DNA of 44,064 nt from Planctomycetota bacterium (GTDB lineage Bacteria > Planctomycetota > SZUA-567 > H5-PLA8), in assembly GCA_026692735.1 (NCBI GenBank), contig JAPLOD010000705.1, positions 1-44,064 of the forward strand. The letters are read 5' to 3'. The translations under genes were made by a program, and so were the position numbers. The notes beneath the pieces were generated by a model that was not told the origin of the DNA, searched no databases, and saw only the letters and a list, made by a program, of their open reading frames with translations. This document shows, piece by piece, positions 1-9,297 of this stretch. How positions within the stretch are numbered: the first letter of the stretch is position 1; each line of letters opens with the position of its first letter.

Positions 1-2
1 GG

Positions 3-758
3 CCGCTGAAGAAGGCCTGGCATCCCGAGGCCGGCAAGGCGCCGTCGTTCATCCTCTGGAACGGCTCCTTCGGTTACGACGTGGCGTCGCCGTGCGTCGC
101 GCAGATGTACCGGAACCTGAAGGAGAGCGTCGCAGGGCTGTGCAAGCTGGAGGCCAGGCTCGGCGGCAAGCTCTACATCGGCTTCGAGCCCAAGCCGAAC
201 GAAGGCCACCCGGCCATGCTCATCCCGACCGTCGCCAGCGCCATCGCGTTCTGGAACAAGCTCGAGCAGGAGTTCGGCATCCCGAAGGCGAAGAAGGGCG
301 TCAACAAGGAGTTCGGGCATTCGGAGATGATCGGCCTCGACCACGTCTACGACACCGTCGAGGAGATTGACAACGGCATGATGGTCCACATGCACCTGAA
401 CAGCCAGGGCTACAACGACGGCATCATCCTCGGCGGCCCGGGCAAGTACGACATTGACCACGGCACGCGGGTGAACGGGATGAACATCGCCATCGCGCGG
501 CTCATCCAGGACGCGAAGTTCGGCCGCTGGAAGGGCCACGACATGCAGCCGCGGGCCTACGACAACAATGAGCAGGCTATTGACCGCGTCGTGCGCAGCG
601 TGCTGAGTTGGGAGGCGTGCGCCGTGGCGGCGAAAGACCTGGATGTGCAGGCGCTGGCCAAGGTCCTCGCGGCGCGCGAGACGGCGAAGGCCGAAGACAT
701 GATGCGCGGCGCGCTCGTGCAGGCGCAGCAGGCGTTCGACAAGATGTACAAAGCGTAA
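3..758 (+). CDS. Xylose-isomerase-like / sugar isomerase TIM-barrel protein, C-terminal part (5' end outside window)
   Basis: Frame 3 is open from the window start (PLKKAWHPEAGKAPSFILWNGSFGYDVASPCVAQMYRNL...). Motifs GFEPKPNEGHPAMLIPT, GLDHVYDTVEEIDNGMMVHMHLNSQGYND and GGPGKYDIDHG resemble xylose-isomerase-like sugar isomerases. Stop at 758. Confidence 0.8.
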   Translation, partial: PLKKAWHPEAGKAPSFILWNGSFGYDVASPCVAQMYRNLKESVAGLCKLEARLGGKLYIGFEPKPNEGHPAMLIPTVASAIAFWNKLEQEFGIPKAKKGVNKEFGHSEMIGLDHVYDTVEEIDNGMMVHMHLNSQGYNDGIILGGPGKYDIDHGTRVNGMNIAIARLIQDAKFGRWKGHDMQPRAYDNNEQAIDRVVRSVLSWEACAVAAKDLDVQALAKVLAARETAKAEDMMRGALVQAQQAFDKMYKA

Positions 759-763
759 CGGAC

Positions 764-859
764 GATTTTGGATTTTGGATTGCGGATTGCGAATTGGCGG
801 CAGGAAATGCTGATCCGCAATCCGCATCTTTGCCACTGACCACGGACAACTGACCACTG
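764..859. repeat. Heptamer tandem array A: GATTTTG GATTTTG GATTGCG GATTGCG AATTGGC, then inverted GATCCGC AATCCGC, then CTGACCA CGGACAA CTGACCA
   Basis: Direct reading of 764-798, 812-825 and 837-859; period 7. Lies between convergent genes. Confidence 0.85.
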
Positions 860-860
860 G

Positions 861-1109
861 CTATCTTTTCTTCTGAAACATCTCCCAGTACTTCAAGACT
901 TCCTCGCGGTTGAGATAGATGCGGCCGCCGATGCGGTGTTCGGGCACCGCGCCCAGCCTGCACCACTGCAACACCGTGTGCAGGCTGACGCCGAAATACG
1001 CCGCGGCGTCTTCCGCGGTCAGGTAGAGTCTCTTGCCGTCGGCGCCGCAACGGTTCAGGTCCCGGCGGCTGAAGCGCCAGCCGGGCTCATGAGGGCGTTT
1101 CCTTGACAT
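861..1109 (-). CDS. Small helix-turn-helix (MerR/excisionase-type) DNA-binding protein
   Basis: 82 aa; LTAEDAAAYFGVSLHTVLQWCRLGAVPEHRIGGRIYLNREEVLKYWE matches the excisionase-type HTH pattern. Confidence 0.75.
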   Translation of the reverse strand: MSRKRPHEPGWRFSRRDLNRCGADGKRLYLTAEDAAAYFGVSLHTVLQWCRLGAVPEHRIGGRIYLNREEVLKYWEMFQKKR

Positions 1110-1224
1110 GATGATTGTATTGTAACGATGGCGTCCGGCGCGTGTAGTGCCGTTTGTCCTTTGTCATCCCTCGTTGATCGTCTGCGATCGGGCCTTTGCC
1201 GTCGCGCGGGCCCGCGCCAGCCGC

Positions 1225-1920
1225 CTACTTCTTCCCGCCTTCGGCCTTGGGCTCGGCCGGTTTCCTGGGGCTGAGGCCGTCCAGCCGCGCCGCGTCTTCA
1301 GGCGCGAGCAGGTCGCGGGTCTGCTTGAGCAGCTCTTCCTCCTGATTCCTGAGCTTGGCGCGCTCTTCTCTCACCCACGCCTGCATCTTGGCCTTGGCCG
1401 CCTCGTATTCCTCGGCGGAGAGTTTCGGCAGCGACTCGGCCACCGCGGCCCGGCGTTCGACATACTCCTTGCGGAACTTCGCCTCCCGGTCGTTGGGCGT
1501 CACCCAGCGCTCGTGGCTGAATGCGAGCACTTTCCGGGCGGACTCGCGCTTGGCCTCGGGCAGCGCCGCGACGATCTTCGCTTCGTACTCGGCGCGCAGA
1601 GCCTTCGCCTCCTGTTCCCACTTGGCGGCGAGTTTCACGAGCGCCGCGTCGTAGGCGTCCTCGATCTTGCCGATCTCGGCGGCGGCTTCCGCTGGCGGCG
1701 CGTAGATGCTGACCAGGTTCGCGCTGATGCCGGCGCACTTGACCTCGCCCGCGCGGGGCAGCAGCCGCAGCCGCTCGATGGCGGCAAGCCACTCGGGATG
1801 CTCTTCGGACGACGGCGCGCGGCCCGGTTCGTCAGCTCTGCTCTTCTCCTTCGGTTCGCCGGCAAGGAGAGCGCAGCTTGTGAGCGCCACGGCCAGCAGC
1901 GCAGGGACTGCGACACGCAT
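1225..1920 (-). CDS. Hypothetical exported protein, alpha-helical and charged
   Basis: Starts MRVAVPALLAVALTSCALLAGEPKEK (signal/lipoprotein-like). AGGAGG precedes the ATG at 1920. The ORF-track start at 2028 is probably too long. Confidence 0.65.
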   Translation of the reverse strand: MRVAVPALLAVALTSCALLAGEPKEKSRADEPGRAPSSEEHPEWLAAIERLRLLPRAGEVKCAGISANLVSIYAPPAEAAAEIGKIEDAYDAALVKLAAKWEQEAKALRAEYEAKIVAALPEAKRESARKVLAFSHERWVTPNDREAKFRKEYVERRAAVAESLPKLSAEEYEAAKAKMQAWVREERAKLRNQEEELLKQTRDLLAPEDAARLDGLSPRKPAEPKAEGGKK

Positions 1921-2031
1921 TGTGGTACCTCCTGGGCTGAACTCCCCGCAGTCTACGGCCCCATTCGCTCCCGTAAAGGCGGCTTTCGTTTCAGACGCTC
2001 TGGTGCTACAATACGGCGTAAGAGTCATCCC

Positions 2032-5000
2032 ATGCCGGCCACTGTCCTAACAGGCAACCCCGTCTTCCTCTCGCTCGTCACTACGGAACCCGGTGGCGAA
2101 GGACATATCGTGCGCCTCCTCGCCGCCTGGGGAGACGAACGGCACACGCCCCGGAGCTTTGAGCGGCTGGTGCGCGCGCCCCGCCTGACGCTCTCGCAAT
2201 CGCGCCTCACGGGCGTGACCAACACCCAACTGGACAGCGCGCCCGAGCTCGACGTCGTCCTTGAGGACCTGCTCGAATTCAGCGCGGGCGCCGACGCCTG
2301 GATTGCAGCCCACGGCGCCGCCGCGCGGACCGCGTTGCGCGCGGCCGCTGCGAGCGCCGGCTTTCCCGGGCGGCTCGGGCCGCCGGTGATCGGCGTTGAC
2401 GAGCTGGCCGCGGTGGTCTTGCCCACCGTCGGGTGGCGCGGGCTGAAGGACATACAGGCGCAGTACGCCGGGACGGACGCAACGTCCGCCGAGGAGGACG
2501 AGCATGCCCCTGCGACGACGGTCCTGCAGGAACTCTGGACGCGTCTGGAAGCTGACCTCCTCAAACTGCCGCTGCCGCTACTGGCCGAGATGAACTGGCT
2601 GCTGTCCAAGAGCGACCACCCGCTCAAGAAGCTGCTCAAGAAGGCTGAAGGCGAAGCGGTGAAGATGCAGTTCGGCGAGAGCTTCAGCAGCGGCAAGCTT
2701 TCCCTTGACAAACTGTTCAAGGACTTCTCGCCGCTCATCGCCCGGTTGCAGCCGGAAGACGAGAATCGCACGGCGGCGCTGCCCGAGCCGCCGGAGACAC
2801 CGGTCACGGCGCAGGAAGTCGCCGCTCTGCTCGGACCGCACGGTCCGCTGGCCCAGGCGCTGGACGGCTACGAAGAGCGGCCGCAGCAGATCGCGATGGC
2901 CGAGCGGGCCGCCGAAGGGTTGACGGCGGGCAGGCATCTCTTCGTCGAAGCCGGGACGGGCGTCGGCAAGAGCCTGGCGTACTTGGTGCCGGCGGTCCTG
3001 TTCGCCACACGCGCCGGCCGCCCGCTGATGATCTCGACGCACACGAAGAACCTGCAGGCGCAGCTCTTCGACAAGGACCTGCCGTTCCTGCGCCGGTATC
3101 TGGGCGTTGAATTCGAGGCGGCGCTGCTGAAAGGCCGGCCGAACTACCTCTGCCTCCGCCGGCTCATGTACACGCTCCAGGAAGCCGCGCACGAGCTCGA
3201 CGACGAAGAACGCGGCAGCATGCTGCCGATCATGACCTGGGCCACGCAGACCGAGACCGGCGACGTGAGCGAACTCGCGGCGTTCGCGCCCGAAAAGGAT
3301 TACGAGCTCTGGGATCGCCTCTACACCGTTGGCGACGAATGCCTGAAACGCAACTGCCCGTTCTACAACCGGTGCTTCGTGTACAAAGCCCGCGCACTCG
3401 CGCGCTTGGCCGACGTCGTGGTCCTCAACCACGCGCTGGTCTTTGCGGAACTGAGCCTGGAGGCGGGCACGCTGCCCGCGTACCACGAGATTGTCTTCGA
3501 CGAAGCGCACAAGCTGGAGGACGTGGCCACCGATCACCTGGCCGCGGAAGTCACCCCGCGGCGGGTCTACAAGATACTGAACCGCCTCTTCCGGACCACT
3601 CCCGGCAGCGCGGCGGGAAAGGGCCTGCTGCCCACGCTCCTGGCCAACATCGAGCAGGCGCGCAGCGAGTTCCCGGGGCCGTTGGTGGATTCGATCCGCG
3701 AGCATATTTTGGGCGCCATGCAGGCCGTGCAGCCCGCGTACGAGGGCTCGGACTTCTTCTTCAGCGTCCTGCGGGAATGGACCGAAGCGCCCGCGCGCGG
3801 CGCCGACGAGGGAGTCGTGCCTGCGTTCGTGCCGCAGGAGCGCGGGCGCGGGGGCGTGACGCTGCAGCTCGACGCAGATGCGGCCGGGGGCGAGGAGGGC
3901 ATGGCGGGAGGATTCGGCAGACCGCCCCACGCTCGCAGGAAGCGCCGCGGGAGCGCGAACGACGACCGCAAGCGGTTCTCGGCGCTGACCCTGCGCGCGG
4001 ATGAAGTGGAGGCTTTCAAGCAGGGCAAGGAGGCGGCCATTGCACGCCTGGGGCTGCTGCGGCAGTCCCTGGAACGGCTCGAGGAGGACTTCAAGGAGGT
4101 CCGTAAACGCGCGGTGCCGCGGGCGCGGGAGCTGACGCAGGAGACCAACGCCCAGAACGCGTTCCTGAGCGAGCTCATCCACGACATCGAGTTCGTGACC
4201 AAAGGAGACGAACCCAACTACGTCTACTGGTGCGAACGCTTCGGGCGCCGCGCGCTGCGCGCCGTCGCCGCGCCGCTCGACGTCTCCGGCCTGCTCTACG
4301 ACCAGCTCTATTCCAGAAAGCGTTCCATCATCCTGACCTCGGCGACGCTCTCCGTCCGCGATCCGGACGCCGGAGAGGCATCCGGCCTGGCGCCGCTGCC
4401 GGGCTGGAAGACGCTGAAGAGCGGCACGCCGCTGCCGCTCGCGCCGCCGGCGGAGGCCCCGTCCGTCCCGGAAGGTGACGGCGGGGAGCAGCAGCCGCAC
4501 CCCAAGAGCTTCGAGTTCCTGAAGAACCGCCTCGGTCTGTCGCTGTGCGCGGCCGGCACACTCGACGAGCTGCTGCTGGGCAGCCCGTTCGACTACGCGC
4601 GGCAATGCCGGTTCTACGTGCCCACCTTCCTGCCCGAGCCCGGCGTGCGCGAGAAGGATTTCAACGCCGCCTTCACGGCGATGCTGGCCGAGCTTGTCAT
4701 CGCCACCGGCGGCCGAACCATGGCCTTGTACACGTCCTACGCGGCGCTGGAAGAGAGCACGCGGATGCTGCGCAAGGCGCTGGCGAGCGAAGGCATCGAG
4801 GTGCTGGCGCAAGGACAGGACGGCTCCCGCGAGGCGCTGCTGGCGCGGCTGCAGGCGGGGGGCCGGACCGTGCTGCTGGGCACAGCCAGTTTCTGGGAAG
4901 GGGTGGACGTGCGCGGCGCGGCGCTCTCGCTGCTCGTCATCGTGAAGCTGCCGTTCGCCGTCTTCACCGATCCGATAGTGCAGGGCCGCTGCGAGCTGCT

Positions 5001-5241
5001 GGAGGCCGCGGGCAAGGACTCGTTCCTGCACTTCAGCGTTCCGCAGGCGATTCTGCGGTTGCGCCAGGGGTTTGGGCGGCTTATTCGTTCCAAGACGGAC
5101 CGAGGAGTGGTGGTCCTGGCCGACAAGCGTGTGCTGACCAAACGCTACGGGCCGGCGTTCCTCCGCGCTCTCCCCGCGCGGCCGTGCACCATGACCAGTC
5201 AGGAGGCCCTGGTGCGGGCGGTGAGCGAGTTCCTGCGATGA
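2032..5241 (+). CDS. dinG: DinG-family (Rad3/XPD-like) ATP-dependent DNA helicase with an N-terminal DnaQ-like domain
   Basis: Walker A GTGVGKS, DEAH (VFDEAHKLEDVA), Fe-S cysteines (YLCLRR, DECLKRNCPFYNRC), LTSATLS, GTASFWEGVDV, QGFGRLIRSKTDRG. Start chosen at ATG 2032 (MPATVLTGNPVFLSL). Confidence 0.88.
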   Translation: MPATVLTGNPVFLSLVTTEPGGEGHIVRLLAAWGDERHTPRSFERLVRAPRLTLSQSRLTGVTNTQLDSAPELDVVLEDLLEFSAGADAWIAAHGAAARTALRAAAASAGFPGRLGPPVIGVDELAAVVLPTVGWRGLKDIQAQYAGTDATSAEEDEHAPATTVLQELWTRLEADLLKLPLPLLAEMNWLLSKSDHPLKKLLKKAEGEAVKMQFGESFSSGKLSLDKLFKDFSPLIARLQPEDENRTAALPEPPETPVTAQEVAALLGPHGPLAQALDGYEERPQQIAMAERAAEGLTAGRHLFVEAGTGVGKSLAYLVPAVLFATRAGRPLMISTHTKNLQAQLFDKDLPFLRRYLGVEFEAALLKGRPNYLCLRRLMYTLQEAAHELDDEERGSMLPIMTWATQTETGDVSELAAFAPEKDYELWDRLYTVGDECLKRNCPFYNRCFVYKARALARLADVVVLNHALVFAELSLEAGTLPAYHEIVFDEAHKLEDVATDHLAAEVTPRRVYKILNRLFRTTPGSAAGKGLLPTLLANIEQARSEFPGPLVDSIREHILGAMQAVQPAYEGSDFFFSVLREWTEAPARGADEGVVPAFVPQERGRGGVTLQLDADAAGGEEGMAGGFGRPPHARRKRRGSANDDRKRFSALTLRADEVEAFKQGKEAAIARLGLLRQSLERLEEDFKEVRKRAVPRARELTQETNAQNAFLSELIHDIEFVTKGDEPNYVYWCERFGRRALRAVAAPLDVSGLLYDQLYSRKRSIILTSATLSVRDPDAGEASGLAPLPGWKTLKSGTPLPLAPPAEAPSVPEGDGGEQQPHPKSFEFLKNRLGLSLCAAGTLDELLLGSPFDYARQCRFYVPTFLPEPGVREKDFNAAFTAMLAELVIATGGRTMALYTSYAALEESTRMLRKALASEGIEVLAQGQDGSREALLARLQAGGRTVLLGTASFWEGVDVRGAALSLLVIVKLPFAVFTDPIVQGRCELLEAAGKDSFLHFSVPQAILRLRQGFGRLIRSKTDRGVVVLADKRVLTKRYGPAFLRALPARPCTMTSQEALVRAVSEFLR

Positions 5242-5329
5242 TCCCAACCCAGGAACGGGGCAAGACAGTTGCCGTATCGGATGCCGTAGACTACATTGAA
5301 CGGAGGCCCGTACATTGGAGCGATAACGG

Positions 5330-6442
5330 GTGATTGACATCTCGGCATTGAAGGCGCTCAGCAGGGAGACGAAGGCGCTCATCCTCGTCAGCGAGTTTGA
5401 GGCGCGGCGGATGCCCTTGTTCCAACTGCGCGCCGTGCTCGATACGATCGTCCGCGACGACGAAGAGAAGAAGACGATCGTGGACATGGTGGAGAACGAC
5501 CTGCGGGCCACGGGGTATCCCCCCGAACAGATTGCCGCCTTCCTCAGCGACCTGCTCACCATCGCCCCGCCCAAGCCCATCACGCATGAGGGCGCCATCC
5601 TGACGACCCGCAAGCTGCGTTCGCCCTTCGCGCTGGGGTTTGAGGGTCCCCCTCCTCCCGATGTCCCAACGCAGCCGGCCGAGCAAGAGGCGCACAAGCT
5701 GCTGCGCGGCGCCACCTTGGGCCCCGGCTTCCTGCGGAGCGGGGCGCTGTCAGGGTCAGCGCCACCGGAACATGCGGCCGGCAGGCCGCACAGCGCCCAG
5801 GTGCCGCCCGCGCCCCATGCGCCGCCGGCGAAGCCGACGGCTCCACCCTTGACCGGAAGCGGGCCGCAACGGCGCAACTCGTTCGTCTTTGAGCCCGGCG
5901 CCAGACCGTCGGCGCCCCCGGGGGCCGTCCCCCCGCCAGCGCCGCCCCCACCACCCGCGCAGCTTCCCTCAGCGCCCGTCCCCGACATGCTCCTGCCCGC
6001 CGGCACCAAGTCACTGTTGCGCCACGAGATCTTGTTCGGCAAGCCCGCGCTTGGCGCCGGGCTGGCCGGCAAGCCGCTGATTCTCATCGCCGATGACGAC
6101 AAGCGCACGCGCATGGTCTTCCGGTTGCGCCTCGAGGACGCCGGCTTCGCGACGGTGGAATGCGGCAGCGGCGACGACGCCTGGGCGCGGATTCAGCAGG
6201 GCGGCCTGGCTCTGGCCGTGCTCGACATGAAAATGCCGGGCCTGCACGGCCTGGAAGTGCTCGCCAACATCGCCGACAAGCAGCTCGCCCTGCCCGTCGT
6301 CATCTGCTCGGCCTACGACCAATTGCAGGATGAATATGTCGTGAAGACCTACCCCAAACTGCGCTACCTCGTCAAGCCCATTGCGCCCGAGGTGCTGGTC
6401 AGCACCATCAGGGAACTGCTGGCGGCGCCCGCCAAGGCCTGA
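5330..6442 (+). CDS. Response regulator with C-terminal receiver domain after a Pro/Ala-rich linker
   Basis: PLILIADDDKRTRMVFRLRLEDAGFATVECGSGDDAW...LAVLDMKMPGLHGLEVL...VICSAY...YLVKPI is a classic REC domain with Asp and Lys. GTG start. Confidence 0.85.
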   Translation: MIDISALKALSRETKALILVSEFEARRMPLFQLRAVLDTIVRDDEEKKTIVDMVENDLRATGYPPEQIAAFLSDLLTIAPPKPITHEGAILTTRKLRSPFALGFEGPPPPDVPTQPAEQEAHKLLRGATLGPGFLRSGALSGSAPPEHAAGRPHSAQVPPAPHAPPAKPTAPPLTGSGPQRRNSFVFEPGARPSAPPGAVPPPAPPPPPAQLPSAPVPDMLLPAGTKSLLRHEILFGKPALGAGLAGKPLILIADDDKRTRMVFRLRLEDAGFATVECGSGDDAWARIQQGGLALAVLDMKMPGLHGLEVLANIADKQLALPVVICSAYDQLQDEYVVKTYPKLRYLVKPIAPEVLVSTIRELLAAPAKA

Positions 6443-6446
6443 GGGG

Positions 6447-7616
6447 CTACGTCGGGCGGAAGCTGGTGGAGAAGTCCATCGTCTGCCCCGAGGCGGTCTT
6501 CTTGAACTTCGAGCTCTTGATGCGCTCCTGCAGCTTGGCCAGGAACAGGTCCTCGTTGATCGGCAGCTCAACCCACGAATCCGTCCAGGCAGATAGGAGC
6601 ATGGCGTTGGAAATCTCCAGGCTGCGGATGCCCTCCTCGCCGGGAATGATCGGCTTCCCGCCTTTCAGGATCGCATTCACGAAGCCCCGCGTCACGGTAA
6701 CATGGTTGCCCCCGCTGCCCCCGGGCGGGACCTCGCACGTCCAGCATTCCGGCGTGGCAAAGGCCTGCGTGCTCTCGCGCGTGTACTGCGCGACTGAGAC
6801 GCGCGTGCGGCAGAACTTGAGGATGTTGCTGTTGTCGAAGGTCAGCTTGCCGCGGTCGCCGGACAGTTCAAAGCGGTAGGTGCCGGGCGCCTCGCCCGTC
6901 GTCGTCACGAACAGGCCCGTCGCGCCGTTGGCGTATTCGACGTACGCCGTCACGTCGTCCTCGACCTCGATGTTGTGGTGCTTGCCGAAACCGCAGAAGG
7001 CGCGCACGCGCTTGGGCAAACCCGACGTCCATTGCCAGATGTCCAGACTGTGCGGGCACTGGTTGATGAGCACGCCGCCGCCTTCGCCGCCCCACGTCGC
7101 GCGCCACGTGCCGGAGTCGTAGTAGCACTGCGAGCGGAACCAGTCGGTGCAGAAGAAGACGCTGCGCCGCAGCTCGCCCAGTTCGCCCGAACCGACGAGG
7201 TCGCGGATCTTCTGGTACGCGGGCGTGGTGCGCATCTGGAACATGATGCCGAAGACCTTGCCGCTCTTGGCCGCCGCCTCGTTCATCTCGCGGACCTGCT
7301 TGGTGTAGACGCCCGCGGGCTTCTCGGTCAGGACGTGCAGGCCGTTCTGAAAGGCCTTGATCGCCAGCGGCGGATGGAAGTAGTGCGGCGTGGCGATCAG
7401 CACCGCGTCCACGGCCTTGGCCGCGAAGAACGCGTCGGCGTTGTCGAAGACCTGGAACTTCTCGCCGAACTTCTCTTTCGCAACCTTGAGCCGCGCGGGG
7501 TCCACGTCGCAGGCGGCAACCAACTCGGCGTTGGGCACTTCGCTCTTGCCGAGGTAATCCCCGTGAGCGGCTCCCATGCCGCCGAACCCGATGATCCCGA
7601 ACCGAACCTTGTCCAT
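6447..7616 (-). CDS. Gfo/Idh/MocA family NAD(P)-dependent oxidoreductase
   Basis: MDKVRFGIIGFGGMGAAHGDYL (Rossmann), VDAVLIATPHYFHPPLAIKAFQNGLHVLTEKPAGV signature. Start at 7616. Confidence 0.9.
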   Translation of the reverse strand: MDKVRFGIIGFGGMGAAHGDYLGKSEVPNAELVAACDVDPARLKVAKEKFGEKFQVFDNADAFFAAKAVDAVLIATPHYFHPPLAIKAFQNGLHVLTEKPAGVYTKQVREMNEAAAKSGKVFGIMFQMRTTPAYQKIRDLVGSGELGELRRSVFFCTDWFRSQCYYDSGTWRATWGGEGGGVLINQCPHSLDIWQWTSGLPKRVRAFCGFGKHHNIEVEDDVTAYVEYANGATGLFVTTTGEAPGTYRFELSGDRGKLTFDNSNILKFCRTRVSVAQYTRESTQAFATPECWTCEVPPGGSGGNHVTVTRGFVNAILKGGKPIIPGEEGIRSLEISNAMLLSAWTDSWVELPINEDLFLAKLQERIKSSKFKKTASGQTMDFSTSFRPT

Positions 7617-7844
7617 GGGTGCGCTCCTTAAGCTTGCCGTGTCGCGTGACGTGTGGAGCGGTAAGGATAGCAGAAAGCCGGCGCGCTGCGAGCGAATCCG
7701 TGGCGTGCTCGGGCAGCCGGGCAACCGCTGCTGGCTGTTGGGCGCTCCCCGTTGACATCCCCCAGGACCGGCATACCATTGAACGTGGTAAGCTTCTGTA
7801 CCGCCGGCGGCAAAGGCAGTACGCGTCGAAAGAGGAGAAGCACA

Positions 7845-8066
7845 ATGCCTGCGACCTTTGAGCCTGGCCGGATGACCATCGCCGAGAAACTCCGAGCAAT
7901 GGAAGCGCTGTGGGAGGACTTGTGCCGGGACGCCGAAGCCAGCCTTGCGCCGCCGGCCTGGCATCGTCGGATCCTGGAAGCACGCGCGCACGCTGTCCGG
8001 CGAGGCAAGGACAAGCCGGTTGAGTGGGAGACCGCCAAGAAGAGAATCCGCAAGGCGGTGTCATGA
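7845..8066 (+). CDS. Putative addiction-module antitoxin (Unstab_antitox / TIGR02574-like), apparently orphan
   Basis: MPATFEPGRMTIAEKLRAMEALWEDLCRDAEASLAPPAWHRRILEARAHAVRRGKDKPVEWETAKKRIRKAVS; AGGAG upstream; ATGA overlap at its 3' end. Confidence 0.75.
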   Translation: MPATFEPGRMTIAEKLRAMEALWEDLCRDAEASLAPPAWHRRILEARAHAVRRGKDKPVEWETAKKRIRKAVS

Positions 8067-8120
8067 AGCTTTCGACATGAGATCGAAGACGCGGCCGCAG
8101 ATGGCGCGGGCGAGGGCTTC

Positions 8121-9125
8121 TCAGGCTCCGCATCCGACCGCCGCGCACAGCGCCTTCAGGTTCGCCTTGGGTGTGTTGACGGGGATCTCGCACCCCGCGC
8201 CGGCCATATAGGGGTTGCCTACCGTCTTGTAGATTCTCCGAACCGCGGCTTTGATCTTCGCGGGCGTGCTGTCCTGCACGTCCGCGACAGGGTTCAGGTT
8301 CCCCACCAGGGCCGTGCGCGCCGGCAGGATCTTTCGCGCCGCGGCGATATCCACCTGCCAGTCCAGGTCCACGATCTCGCAGCCGAGTTTCGCGATGCCA
8401 GGGAGGAGGTGGTTGATCCTGCCGCAGATGTGCAGCCGCACGATCCCGCCGCGCGCATGGATGCCGTCAACCAGGCGTTTCTCGCGCGGCCAGATCAGTT
8501 TCTCGTAAAGCTGCGGCGACACCTGGCTGGCGATGGCGTCGCCGATGCCGATGGTGTCCGCGCCGGCTTCGAGCTGCGCCGCGGCGAACGCGATGCCGGC
8601 CTCGACGCAGATGTCCATCAACGTGCAGCAGTAGCCGGGCTCGTCCATCAGGTCCATCAGGAAATTGCCGGGCGTGCGCAGCGTGGACATTTCCGCGGCC
8701 GGGCCTTCGACCCAGCCCAGTATCGAATACTTGTGGAAGGCGAACTTCCTGTACGCTTCAACGGCGCGCACTCGGTCCAGCATACGGGCTGACTTGTGAG
8801 GATCGGGCTTCTTCAGCAGGGCGAGGTCCTTCGCATCCTGCAGCGGCGCGTGCGGGCAGCGCGGCACGCCGTCTGTGACGTACTTGATCTTGGCCCCGAA
8901 GCCCTGCGTCTCGCGGAACGGATCGGAGATCGTGCTCACCTGGTCGAAGCCGAAGTGCTCGGCGCACTCCCGGTTGGACTTCACCAGCACGCGGTAATCC
9001 GATGCGAACGCGCCGTAGTTCGACCCGATGAACTTCGCGGCATACGCCATCAGGATCGGCAGGCGCGGCAGGACGTCCACCTTCTGGCCCTTCAGCACGC
9101 CCATGTAGCGTTCAAAGCTGTTCAT
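8121..9125 (-). CDS. Uroporphyrinogen decarboxylase (URO-D)-like / corrinoid methyltransferase-like protein
   Basis: 334 aa from MNSFERYMGVLKGQKVDVLPRLPILMAYAAKFIG; EAGADTIGIGDAIASQVSPQLYEKLIWPREKRLVDGIHARGGIVRLHICG...LVGNLNPV. Confidence 0.85.
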   Translation of the reverse strand: MNSFERYMGVLKGQKVDVLPRLPILMAYAAKFIGSNYGAFASDYRVLVKSNRECAEHFGFDQVSTISDPFRETQGFGAKIKYVTDGVPRCPHAPLQDAKDLALLKKPDPHKSARMLDRVRAVEAYRKFAFHKYSILGWVEGPAAEMSTLRTPGNFLMDLMDEPGYCCTLMDICVEAGIAFAAAQLEAGADTIGIGDAIASQVSPQLYEKLIWPREKRLVDGIHARGGIVRLHICGRINHLLPGIAKLGCEIVDLDWQVDIAAARKILPARTALVGNLNPVADVQDSTPAKIKAAVRRIYKTVGNPYMAGAGCEIPVNTPKANLKALCAAVGCGA

Positions 9126-9201
9126 GGCACGCTCCCTGGTTGGGTTCGATGTGCGGCGTAGTCTAGCGTGCCGGGCGACGCGTGACGAGTGCCGAGCGCG
9201 C

Positions 9202-9240
9202 CGATTGCGGATTGCGGATTTCGGAATGCGGATTACAGAT
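9202..9240. repeat. Heptamer array B: CGATTGC GGATTGC GGATTTC GGAATGC GGATTAC
   Basis: Direct reading, 5 units of period 7, between divergent genes. Confidence 0.9.
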
Positions 9241-9297
9241 GAGGCGGCTTCGACGAATGGAAGCAACGCGTTCGTCCGACCCGCGGAGGGAGGAACC

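Noticed and set aside
2578-6114. 1178-aa minus-strand ORF
   Set aside because: Antisense to well-supported dinG and response-regulator genes; GC-rich shadow frame with His/Arg/Gln-rich composition and no domains.
8063-8080. Intact ParE toxin after the antitoxin at 7845
   Set aside because: Frame ends after five codons (MKLST); at best a remnant.
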